From contig NC_088310.1 in NCBI RefSeq assembly GCF_910592395.1, positions 8,809,501-8,873,500 of the forward strand: a stretch of DNA of 64,000 nucleotides, given 5' to 3'. This document shows positions 37,894-48,952 of the stretch, one piece after another. The notes under the pieces were generated by a model. The model was not told the DNA's origin. It did not search any database and worked only from the letters and a program-made list of their open reading frames with translations. The position numbers and the translations under genes were made by a program. The stretch's first letter is position 1, and the number at the start of each line of letters is the position of its first letter. The DNA is from Lineus longissimus. Its lineage: Eukaryota > Nemertea > Pilidiophora > Heteronemertea > Lineidae.

Positions 37894-40800
37894 ATGGGTG
37901 TAAGTGATTGAATAAGATTAAGAAAAGTGTATATATGCTGTTGTTATTCTTAATCTGGTGATTAGTTCTTTGTAATTTCCCTTTATTCGGATGCTCAAAT
38001 CTGACTGATGAAATTATTTAGGCCTACACTTCCCACCTACATGCTTACTCTACAGTGCATGCATGCCCACGTGAAACCCCCCCCCCCCCTCGAATGACAA
38101 GACATTCAAATACTGACCCTTGATTGAGTAGCTGGGGCTCGAACTGATTGAGCTTTTGTAAGGGATGTTATTGATTCATTTCCTATTTTTTCCAGAGAAA
38201 ATCAGAGAAAGCGAAAGAAAAGAAACGTCTATGGAAAGAAGTGAGTCGTGTGAAAGCAATAAACTATTTATTACGAAAATCATGCTGACATTGTCACATT
38301 TTGTCTTTTGCATCTCTAAAAGTAAATTCAAGCCACCCAGTTTTCAGTGTTGCAGCATAATTTTAACATTCTATCCATTTTTTTTCAGGAGAATGCCAAG
38401 ATCAAAGCATCGTTACTCATTGTGGAGGCTGCCAACAAGGTGTGTACGTGTATTGAGCGAGGTCAATAGGACACAATCTACTGTCATTCAGTGCTCCATA
38501 CACTGAATGGGTGGGAAGAAGAATTAAAAAGAGGTTACACTTACAGGTTCGGTTTAAGAGCTGATCCCGCTCACCTAGCAAGTATATATAAGCCTGGCGT
38601 TTTATTCTATTGTGATTTCACTGACCCTACTGCAATCCTACTAACCTAGCAAGTATGACTCATTGAGCCTGGCCTTTTACTCTTAACACCTTGATTACAA
38701 CTTCTGTTTACAGTGTATAATCAGGACTCGGGTGTAATACAACTTGTAATGCACTATATATGCACCAACTCTGCCTCATTTTGACTACAGCGGTTATGGT
38801 AAGGCAACCGGTATTTTTGACTATCGTAACATTATAGTGACATACCAGACAGAAATATTGGTTGTACTACAACTTAATTTGATATGGTACATCTAAATTT
38901 CAGCTGGAGGATCCAATGGAAAAACTTCTTCCCTTCAAAAAGTTCGACAGAAATGGGTATGTTATTGCATATTGTCTAACTCTAGAGAGTAACAGTCTTG
39001 GATTTAAAAGATTACTAGCAGTGGTACTGTGTACTGTTAGTGTGGAGAGTAGATGATAGTGCAGAAATACACGCATTTCAGGGATGAAGCAGTTGGTTTG
39101 CCGAAAAGTGACAGAATTTGAGGAAAGAGTATACAGTTGTACCTATCAGATTCACACTCACACTGTCAAACTTAATGATTGTTTTTTCCTTTAGGCTACA
39201 GGTGACCATTGACTGTAAGAAAGGACCAGATGTGAGTGTCGAGATCATGGATTGGGCATTTGAACTCACGAAGAAGAACATGCAGTCACTGTACGTCAAA
39301 ATTTCAAATGATTGAAAGGAATGAATAATATATGAGCGAAGATCTACAAACGCATTACTGTAAACCATGAAACCAATATAATTCAATCAACTGCCGATAG
39401 AAAATAGCTTATTTTCTATTGGCAGTTGATTGAATTCTCTTGCTGCTGAATTCTCTTGCTTCCGGGCATTGTGTCTAAAATATTGGCTATCTGATGGTTA
39501 TGCTGCTTGCAGTCCGAATGGCTAGTCTCACTTAATTGAAAGATTCTGACTGAATTTCTCTGCAAGTTTGTGAGTGCCAGGTTCTCTGCACGGGAGACCT
39601 CTTGACATGGTTTGAATGATGTTTCTCTTGCAGATATGAGGAGAGTGAGTGGGGTTGGAAAGACCGTGAAAAGCGAGAAGAAATGGAAGAAGAGAAGGCT
39701 TGGTATCTCCTCGCTTGTGATGGCACCGCCAAGACCGTGGCCTTCGTTCACTTTAGATTTGATATGGAATGTGATGATGAAGTCTTATACTGGTAAGGAG
39801 CACCTGCATTCTTGTATAGAGGTTCTTCACGTGACGTCACGACATGACGTTTTGATGGCAAACTGCCAATGCATTTCCTTTACGTCATGACCACGTTAGA
39901 CGGCCAATATGGCAGTGAAAAACAATTGGTAACGTCATCATGTGACGTCAGTGAAGAACCTCTTTTGGCTCTGTGATGTTGTAAACTTTTTCGCCACTGT
40001 ATCCAGTAGTTTCCAGGTCTTGCATGCCGTAATTCGTCCTGCAAAATATTTCCCAAGTGCTATCATTTACCACTGTCTCTATAAGTGGTTGGTTAGTCAC
40101 TCCTGAAGAAAACTTTAGATGGCAGCACTGCACTCAATTAAATGCAGGCCTCGTCCTTAAAGCGAACTGGAACCGCCGAGCGATTTATTCAACTTTTCGA
40201 CTTTCACCGCCCGAGAAAGTCGAGTTCAGATTTGTAGCTCCGCCCCCAGTGCCCGAGCATGCGCAGTTCAATTTGTTATTATTGAGAATCATGTGAGAAT
40301 CACGTGAGTCATGCGATCTTTCATTCATGAATTTTCGTAGTAAATTCCATAGTAGTGACGTCACTGAATGATTGACAGCTAGGCGCCATGTTTCATTCAT
40401 GCCTCGCTCTGATCACCCGATAAGCGGGGAATGAAAACGAGGTCATACGAATTGGCTTGGCGGTTCCAGTTCGCTTTAAGATTGGGTAATGCTAGGTACT
40501 TTTGTCTTACAATGAAACTTTTCCTGATCAAGTAGGGTTGCATGCCGCCAGGAGGGGCCAGGGGTACTATACGCTGCCTAAACCTTGGTAGCGAAAGAGT
40601 TCAGGAGTAGTCGCTCTAATGCAAACTGCTCATGAGGTTACTGATTTAAACTCGTTGAAATGGTGATTATATAAGCTTGAACCATTTTATACCCATCTCT
40701 ATGTTTCAAGGGTTAAATTTACAAACTTCTACTGTTCTCATTACCTGTTCTGCGAACGTAACTTTGGTTGAAGAGACTTGTCCTTAGATCACCAGTTGTG

Positions 40801-43800
40801 TCCAATTAGAACTTACTAGTATATACCCATGGAGCGGGCAAAGTTGAAATGTAATATACATTAGTTAAATGGGCACGATGATTGAGCTACATTAAATTTC
40901 TAACGTTACTGAAGTTTTATTAAAGGTTAAACACGAAATTAACTGCATTTAGGGACTTATTGCTGCTATCTACATGCAACCCCCAATAGATTGATTGGAG
41001 TACGCTATTTTGCACAATGCGTTGAGACCAGTGACAGCAGGTCCTGTTCCAAATAAGGCCCTCACATATTAGGCATATCACCTACCCACTCCCGTACCCA
41101 ATGCCACTGTCGGACCAAAGCCAGGCGCATGGAGAGATGCAGAACGCATTTCAAACTGACAACATCAGTCAGTAAAGAATAAAACAAAGAGCAAGCGCTG
41201 GCCACTGTACATATTTTGTCCATCCTGGCATAACTGTTTATTGATACCCTGACTACATGTTCCGGTAGGCCACTCTGCAGAATTTGCCTTATCACTCAGG
41301 TCAGTGTTTCTCGAATAGAACTAAAATAGAACAGGCTAATCATTAATCTCCCTGCTAATACCCTGCACCATGGACCAGGTTGTATAGCACTACATACGTG
41401 CTGGAAGCTAATACTGATGTGGCAGGGAGAAAATGCGTGAAGTTTGTGCATGCTTTTGAGAATGAGCGGAGCTCTCCAGTCGACGTGCTCTCTGAAAAGT
41501 TGTTATTTATTCTAAAACCACGAAGATATTCGACGTATGACACCCTCAGTGACACTCTTACTTATGATCCACACCTACGAAACCAAAAGTTGCAAGAATT
41601 CGACGCATTTTCGAGGCCCAATTGTGAAACAAAAATCGCCTCCTATTTAGCGGCCACAACGCGCATTATAGTATAGATTCCAATCTTTCTTCTAGTTATG
41701 AGATTCAACTTGAGCCAACTGTGAGAAGAAAGGGCCTTGGGAAGTTCCTCATGCAGATATTAGAGTTAATGGCTCACAAGTAAGTCTTTACAAAATGCAT
41801 CACTCTCATACTTGATCCACATCTTATTTGACCCATAAGTGCTTTGCTATATTATTACCCTAGCGTATAACAGTAGCAGTATAGTGGCACGGTATTTAGG
41901 CAATTGAATACGACTAGCATACGGAGGTAGGTTTTTAAACAGAAACATAACAACCGAGATGAAACAACCACTGTGAAAGCAATTGCGTCCGACGAGATCC
42001 ATTTGATCAATGGCTGTTTGTGTCTTGTGACGTCATTTGCTGGCTCTATCGTCTCGCATGACGTCATTTGCATCATCAGCTGTTGGTGTCGTTGTGATGA
42101 AGTTTGAACCGGCCCTGAAAAAGTACTCAACTTGCTGCGCCAATTGACAGGGATTTATCAAGTCCCTTACAGTTTTATCATGATCAAGATGTCCCCTATG
42201 GTTCCTCACTACGAGGTTCCTAGAGTGTTGTTCTGAAATGCATTCGGAAATACAGTTGAACCTCTCTATTAAGGACACCCTCGGGACTGACAAGTGCTGT
42301 CCTGTATAGAGAGTCGTCCTGATTAGAGAGGTCAAATTGAATGGAAACAGCCAATTGGGATCAAACCTAGTGTCCTTAATAGAGAGGTTCCACTGTATAC
42401 ACTGACTTAGTGTATCTTCAAATGTCTGTCTGTAGCACTCTTAACAGAGGAACTCTAATAGAACTGAGGTCAAGAGCTTGACTCCTGGAGGACTATTAAA
42501 AACTAACGATTCTAACTTTGTGCTTTAAAGGACGCAGATGAAGAAAGTGATGTTGACAGCTTTCACACACAATGCTGATGCTGAAATGTTTTTCAAAAAG
42601 AAACTCAAGTAAGTGTCATTCAATGTTAATTTCAGATATTCTTGCTGTGCATTCGTCAATCTTTAATAACAACTGTTCTCTTAAAATCAGAAGTTTAGCC
42701 AAACATGTTTATTTGTTGATTATCTGCATGTATTGTATTTTGAGTCTCAAAGGCTCGCGCCGTTGATTTACTTTGCAGGGGGTGTATACAAAACCAAGAC
42801 CTAAGACATAAGACCTAAGACCTAAGATCCCCCGAAGTACAAAACTAAGACCCAGGTACAAAACTAAGATCCCGAGGTACAAAACTAAGACCCGGGGAGG
42901 CCAATTCCAAACTAAAATTTTGAAGAAAAATATCAGAGTCTTAGTTTTGTACATCAGGGGATCTTAGTTTTGTACGTACAAAACTAAGATCCCCCGAGGT
43001 ACAAAACTAAGACCCAATGCCAAACTAAAATTTTGAAGAAAAATATCAGAGTCTTAGTTTTGTACATCAGGGGATCTTAGTTTTGTACCGGTTTCGCCAC
43101 TTTTTGTGGAGCTGGATGGAGGCCGTATATGCTAGAGTATATGCTAGAGTGATGACCGGTCGTGCCTGCATAGTGCATATGGAGGTATTATTCAGATGGA
43201 GCAACTGCATGCATCTCAAAGGTGATATTACTACATCAAAATGAATTCGAAAGAGGGGCAGAATTTGGAAACTAAGATCCCCTGATGTACAAAACTAAGA
43301 CTCTGATATTTTTCTTCAAAATTTCAGTTTGGAATTGGGTCTTAGTTTTGTACCTCGGGGGATCTTAGTTTTGTACGTACAAAACTAAGATCCCCTGATG
43401 TACAAAACTAAGACTCTGATATTTTTCTTCAAAATTTCAGTTTGGAATTGGGTCTTAGTTTTGTACCTCGGGGGATCTTAGTTTTGTACGTACAAAACTA
43501 AGATCCCCTGATGTACAAAACTAAGACTCTGATATTTTTCTTCAAAATTTCAGTTTGGAATTGGGTCTTAGTTTTGTACCTCGGGGGATCTTAGTTTTGT
43601 ACGTACAAAACTAAGATCCCCTGATGTACAAAACTAAGACTCTGATATTTTTCTTCAAAATTTTAGTTTGGCATTGGGTCTTAGTTTTGTACCTCGGGGG
43701 ATCTTAGTTTTGTACGTACAAAACTAAGATCCCCTGATGTACAAAACTAAGACTCTGATATTTTTCTTCAAAATTTTAGTTTGGAATTGGCCTCCCCGGG

Positions 43801-44722
43801 TCTTAGTTTTGTACCTCGGGGGATCTTAGTTTTGTACCTGGGTCTTAGTTTTGTACTCCGGGGGATCTTAGGTCTTAGGTCTTATGTCTTAGGTCTTGGT
43901 TTTGTATACACCCCTTTGCAGGTTGTTTCTATGAAAACGCCACACGCCACTGCTGTGCCTGCGCGAAAGAAAACTTGTTTTGGCAGATGCGATCATTGAA
44001 ACAATACACCTACATGTACCTTGAAGTATTCTCATTTGACAAACTGCATACACACATATGCTTGATTAACATGCAGTAATCTAGGAAAATCAATTCATGC
44101 ACCAATTGCACTCTGATGACAGTGGGAGCATGCATTAGGACCGACTGCTACCGTCACCTGGTGTTCGAAAATAGGAAATACGAATCGTGTCTGACTGTAC
44201 TTTCCTGCCAAAGGCTACCCTTCTGTTTGGTCTGCTCGGCTGGTCTTCATGTTGGATCTTCTCTTCTCGTACTATATTTATGCTTTCAAGTCTCTGGTTT
44301 CTGTGTTTGACCCATTCTAATGGTTCTACTCTCTGTTCTGTCATACCTACACTTCCCTGCCTGTGGCTGCTTCTCAGTCCTCAGGCTCAGTCTCGTGGTC
44401 TCTCTGGTGATCTAGCCGACTCCTCTGCCAACGTAACTACCTAACCTTTCTTCTGATCTGTGAGTCTCTTCTCTTCGCTTGGTTGTACATGTTTTCTTGG
44501 TCGCGTTGTCAAGATCGGTGATCTGAATGAATTCATACTTTTTGCAGGTACGAGGTGGATGAAATCACCCCAGAAGATCACCCAATGTTCGGTGAGGGCT
44601 ACACATACGAAATTCTCAGTAAAACAATGGCACAGCCTAAAAAAGTGGCAGCCCCGCCTGCCAATCAGGCCAATGGACACACTGCATGTTGTGGTGGTCA
44701 TCATGTAAATGGACATTCATGA
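37894..44722 (+). CDS. NAA40: N-alpha-acetyltransferase 40 (NatD), nine exons, complete
   Basis: Acetylates the N-terminal serine of histones H4 and H2A in the cytosol or nucleus, using acetyl-CoA. Exons: 37894-37899, 38196-38240, 38389-38439, 38904-38956, 39195-39290, 39634-39792, 41696-41779, 42531-42608, 44548-44722. All introns are GT-AG and phases agree throughout (0,0,0,2,2,2,2,2), giving 248 residues and a TGA stop; human NAA40 has 237. The two-codon first exon (Met-Gly) followed by a lysine-rich segment [11 protein letters not shown] is characteristic. Residues known to line the H4 and acetyl-CoA sites in the human enzyme fall at the same numbers: Y85, W90, D127, E129, Y136, Y138. The acetyl-CoA loop RRKGLG is at 147-152. 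The C-terminus is extended and rich in His, Cys and Gly. Exons 5-9 are the GNAT fold. Introns 6, 7 and 8 contain inverted-repeat transposons. Confidence 0.97.
38776..38820. repeat. dispersed repeat fragment, copy 3 of 3
   Basis: Short match in NAA40 intron 3 (TCATTTTGACTACAG then GCGGTTATGGTAAGGCAACC) to the family at 9583-9716 and 22557-22689. Only the 5' part is kept. Confidence 0.4.
39818..39963. mobile_element. 146-bp inverted-repeat element in NAA40 intron 6
   Basis: The ends are AGAGGTTCTTCAC and its complement, and the inverted repeat continues imperfectly through TGACGTCAC/GTGACGTCA and ATGACGT words for about 33 bp per side. No coding capacity. No clear target duplication, so the superfamily is undecided. 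It lies about 25 bp downstream of the exon 6 donor, unusually close to a splice site. Confidence 0.7.
40161..40475. mobile_element. 315-bp MITE with TTAA flanks in NAA40 intron 6
   Basis: Terminal inverted repeat AGCGAACTGGAACCGCC at the left and its exact complement at the right, flanked on both sides by TTAA (40157-40160 and 40476-40479). TTAA target duplication is the mark of piggyBac-type insertion, although the ends do not begin CCC as in many piggyBac families. The interior is non-coding and contains CGTGA and TGACGTCA words. Confidence 0.8.
42253..42395. mobile_element. 143-bp Tc1/mariner-like MITE in NAA40 intron 7
   Basis: 26-bp terminal inverted repeats beginning CAGT(T/G)GAACCTCTCTATT, flanked by TA on both sides (42251-42252 and 42396-42397). 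The TA duplication and CAGT start are typical of Tc1/mariner derivatives. An internal third copy of the 'TAGAGAG' word lies near the middle. No transposase. Confidence 0.85.
42780..43913. mobile_element. 1134-bp foldback element built of hairpin repeats, NAA40 intron 8
   Basis: The ends begin GGGTGTATACAAAACCAAGA and close with the complement. The 9-bp duplication CTTTGCAGG flanks both ends (42771-42779 and 43914-43922). Arms are made of the word GTACAAAACTAAGA in both orientations, more than 20 occurrences. The right arm has 113-bp tandem units with boundaries GTACGTAC at 43373, 43486, 43599 and 43712. Each unit is itself an imperfect palindrome around a short 'TTTTTCTTCAAAATTT' centre. A unique non-coding spacer of about 170 bp lies at 43089-43260. 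The architecture (long inverted arms of short repeats, 9-bp duplication) resembles Drosophila FB elements. No transposase. Confidence 0.93.
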
Positions 44723-45158
44723 TGAACTTCCTTTTATTTTTCCATGAAATTGAATACCAGATACTGACTGTTTTGCATTTATGATCGGTGATTAGGGTTC
44801 CTTCTCAGAAATTGCACTTGACGAAATCGATAAAGTTTGCAGAATGATAAAGTGAGACCCTCTATGGATGTGGCCTTTGCATGGTACTGCTACTCTGTTG
44901 CCAAAAAAACAGATAGAAATGCTATTGAGAAAGTGAGCGGTGTTCTGTCTAGGCTGTAAATGACATGGCAAAGCAAGTCGGTCCAACTTTCTCATCAATT
45001 CCTCCAAACCTTGGGATTTGCTTCCTTTTGTCAGTTCTAGACAGATGAGTGCTTCAATGTGTTTTGAAAGTCAATGAAAATCATGTCTAGGTTAAGCGAG
45101 AGACTGGGTGGACCAAGGGTTAAAGGGGAAAAGAATTTTGTACCTTGTTGTTTTCTTA

Positions 45159-45599
45159 AGCCTGCAGCACACTAGCCGCCAACTTCGGCGTTCACAGGCG
45201 TTTTTTGCCGCAAGAGTCCTGAACACCTGAAAAATCCCTAGTCTGCTACGAACGGCGTCGGCGAACGCGACTTGACGCCACTTGCCGTAACTAAGCGCAA
45301 AATATCTAACATGTTTGATTTTTGACGCGTGTCGCCGCGCTTGAACGCAAGAAGAAGCCAGGTGTGCTACGGATGGTCGCCTGACTTGGCGTCGGCGGCG
45401 AGGCTATGGCCAATCAGCCTGCGTCTTGATGTCACATGATTTCAAAAGGGCAGCCTAAAGTGGCGGAAAAGATGCTACTTGACGCCAATTCTGGGAAGAT
45501 GTGCTCTGACCGGGATCCACTGGCCGCCAACTATGGCGTCAAGATACGTCAGCCGAACGCTTCTTGTCACCAAAGTTGGCGGCCAGTGTGCTGCAGGCT
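45159..45599. mobile_element. 441-bp MITE, copy 2
   Basis: Terminal inverted repeat AGCCTGCAGCACACTAGCCG and its complement, flanked by TTA on both sides (45156-45158 and 45600-45602). The three-base TTA duplication points to the PIF/Harbinger superfamily. Same length as the copy at 17362-17802 and similar along its whole length with scattered substitutions and compensating small gaps. Non-coding. Lies downstream of NAA40. Confidence 0.88.
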
Positions 45600-45861
45600 T
45601 TAGAATTCCTAATTCATGTTTGTGCAATATCATGAAATAGCTTAATTCCCTCGGTCACAGTTTACCAATGTTAGTAATGGAAATGACGTAAGGACACATT
45701 ATGATCGTTATTATGCAACCAAGGACTGACAGGCTCAAATTTGATGGCAGATATTTACTGTGAGCCCTTAGAAATTAACTCGATTAATCAACACGCTGCT
45801 GGTCCTTGGTTGTCTAATCTAGACCATTCTGCACCCCAGACAGCCAATGCTCAATTCCTTG

Positions 45862-46138
45862 AGGTGGCAGCACACCTGACTTCAACTCTGGCGTCCAGAG
45901 GAGTTCGACTGAATGCCACTCATCGCTGAATCGGTAGCACACCTGGCTGCTTCAGGTGTTCACTGGCGTTCACCAGAGTCCAAAATCAAACCAGTTTAAT
46001 ATCTGGCGTCGAGTGGAGTTCACCGGCGGCCAGCGGCGTCAAGTCGTAGCACACCTGGGACTGGGAGTTTTCTGGCGTTCAGACGGCCAAAAAACTCACT
46101 GGAGGCTGAAGTTGGAGTGAGGTGTGCTGCGAGCTTTA
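45862..46138. mobile_element. related inverted-repeat element next to MITE copy 2
   Basis: The left part reads GCAGCACACCTGACTTCAAC and the right end is the complement of GCAGCACACCTCACTCCAAC. The internal word TAGCACACCTGG occurs twice. The ends resemble those of the neighbouring 441-bp MITE (GCAGCACAC...CCAACTTC), so this may be a divergent member of the same superfamily. The left boundary is uncertain by about 10 bp and no target duplication was established. Confidence 0.55.
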
Positions 46139-46139
46139 A

Positions 46140-48952
46140 GTACCATGAGTACAGACCTGCATTGGCCTATTATTTGGTGATGTTTTGAAGACAAAGTTTG
46201 AAAAATCATCTTTCCAGTGCTAAGATTGAAATTAATCATAGACTATGTACTACTTCAAAAAAAGACCAAGCCATGATCATGATTTGTGTTTTGAAATTTT
46301 TGTATTCAATAAATTGGCACGAAAGAAAATGTTTCTTTTTAGTTTTTATCTTGGTTGTGGTTCATAAAAGGGCCATACTTAGGTATGTGTACATGATTTT
46401 CAGGACCGCTCCCCTATCCCTGTAGGCCTAAAATAGTAAAATTGTACTGGAAAATGTACGGTGTACGCAAATTACCGCCCAAATTCTTGCCCCCCCCCCC
46501 TCGGATGCATACATGCCAAAGGAGAAGTTGAACAAAGCACTCAGGATATGCATTACCCTGAACCCTGGAGAAACTTTAATATTTCTTAGGAAAGGAAAGA
46601 TAGCAAAATGATATAGTGTAAGAAGTCGTGAATGTCATTATCATGGAATTTATTAGTGAAAGATGGTCGGAGCCAGCATCTTACAGAAAGCCAATGGATA
46701 GATGGATTTATCAAAATAATGTGTTAACTTGTTTGAGCCAGTTGAGGGGCACCTGCACAATAAGTCAATATCTGTATTGGCCTATGTGTATCATTCCGTA
46801 ACTGGCTCAAACATGTTGCCACAGTACGAACGCCTATTTCCACCACAGCAGAAATCGTGAGAAACTCGTTTTTTGTATATAGAAAACACATAAATCCAAC
46901 AGATATAGGTTGTTGCAATGTCTGGCATTAATTATTGTTATTGGACATCAACAGCCTGTGAAAATCGGAAAATCATGACTACACCCGCTGTGGTGGAAAC
47001 GGGCCTTCAACTTTGTTCGAACTGTCACATATTGGAGTCGCACATTAGTGCGCATGCCACATCATTGCTAATTGACCTGTTTATGCTCGTACCGCCACAT
47101 GCCTGTGACACACCCATTACCACTTGGTATGGTGGAAATCTGAGTTAGCAGAGAGAATATCCTTTGATCTGCTTGGAGATTGCACTCAAAAAATAACTCA
47201 TTTTCACCACTCCGATACGAAGTAGTTCCTATTGCACCGACTGTAAAATAACAAATAAGCTTTAACTATCGAATTCTTAACCATTTTAGTGATTATCTTT
47301 TACTACACGTTTTACTAATTTCACTGTTGGTACAATAGGAACTACAATGTACCAGATTAGTTGTTCGTTTTACTAATAAATTTTAAGAGTGTGCCCTGAC
47401 CCTCCACAGGACTTGTCTTGTAATGGACTGCCCCTTAGGAGGTTTGTATACTGACTCGACATCAAGTCTGAAAACATCCTCTTCAGAATGCAAACTTATT
47501 ATAGCATCATCTCTGCATCTTCTTCAGAATGCAATCGGATGATAGGATCATCTTTTACACAGGAAACAATAAAAACATAAAACATGTAATTCTATTCTTA
47601 CAATGAAAACACGATCTTGTCAACCCTTTTAGCTACTAATCACTGATTTCACCCTCTGTAGAACATGGGTAACTTATATACCTGAGGCAAATTCTGTAAT
47701 CTTGGCGAAAAGTTCCTACAGCATCTCGTGAAAAGTCATTCTGTTTTCGCCTTATTGCGAGATGGCACTGCAGTCGATCTTGAAACGATGTACATGTACC
47801 TTTAAATTTAGGAATATGGCTATTTTGTTGAAAACCTCTGGTAGCTAAATGTGTAATTCCTCCTACAATAAAATCTCGTAAAGTTATTACTCTCTTGCTA
47901 TAGAAGTTGAAATATCGTCAACCTTCCACTAGCTTATCACTACTCCTTAATACACTTTTTGAAACCATTCGGCCAAAATCGCCTCTAGGCTTAAAGTATA
48001 AGGAGATGCTATGTAGTATTGATTCGCCTTGGGTTTTTTTCAGTTAAAACTACTTGTGCTGTACATATAATCACGTCTCTCCTAAAACGAAACAGTAATC
48101 TTAATAAGCTTTCTTGTAGTACAAAATTGTGATAACATCCCTTTTTCTTGTAATGAAAACTTCCTTGTAATTAAACTGATTACAATTTGTGAACATAAAT
48201 TTGTGATAACATAACCCACGTCTTGAAATAAAAAAATGGAAGCGGAATATATACCATGCTTGCAATGAAATTAATAACAAACTATTCATACTTTTCTAAT
48301 ATCAACTTGTGATAACATCCTCCCCTTTCTTATAATGGAAATGACATCATCCCTTTCATGCCAAAGCATGTGAAAAGTCACTCTTCTAGCCTTTCCAAAC
48401 CTGGCGAACTGATAAATCAGTCACGGATTTAAAAAGGATGTGGCAAGTGCCTCTAATGCACACTCTTTTCGTTGGCGAGCAAATTTTCAGAGCGCCTCTC
48501 CCCAAGAAATGAAAAACTATTTCTGCTGTAACTACAGCTCTCAGATGCCCAGAAAATACATTTCGCACCATTTATTCAGTGGACAGAGATATTGACACCG
48601 TCTCACCTTCTGATTTGAACAAAATATTTACAGTAACCCGGAAAATCAATTTAGCATCTTTGACCTGTTCTGCAAAAATTGGTACAAAGGTTGACAGTAT
48701 TCCAAAATATGGTATCTTTCCTCCAATGGAAATGGGAATTCTTGCAACAGAATATGATAAAATATAACATGTATATATCTCTCTTACAAACAATCAACAA
48801 ATCAAAAAAAGAATGATTTGTAGTATAAGTGTAATCATCCATTTCTTCCAAAACAATAATAATGCTAATTCCTTTCAAGCCTCACTTTAAAATGAAGGCT
48901 GCTAATCACTTACAATAGAAACCAGATAATTGTGCGATGCCTTTTTGTAGAG
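46140..48952. other. gene-free stretch with diverged short repeats
   Basis: No gene seen. From about 47450 on, phrases of the type 'CTTGTGATAACATCC' and 'TTCAGAATGCAA...ATCATC' recur every 50 to 150 bp (47475 and 47520; 48130, 48200, 48308), suggesting an old local repeat. A nine-to-ten-base C run lies near 46490. Confidence 0.4.

Noticed and set aside
42709-43999. Leu/Val-rich frames with repeated '[21 protein letters not shown]'
   Set aside because: Translation of the GTACAAAACTAAGA hairpin repeats of the foldback element, not a repeat protein.
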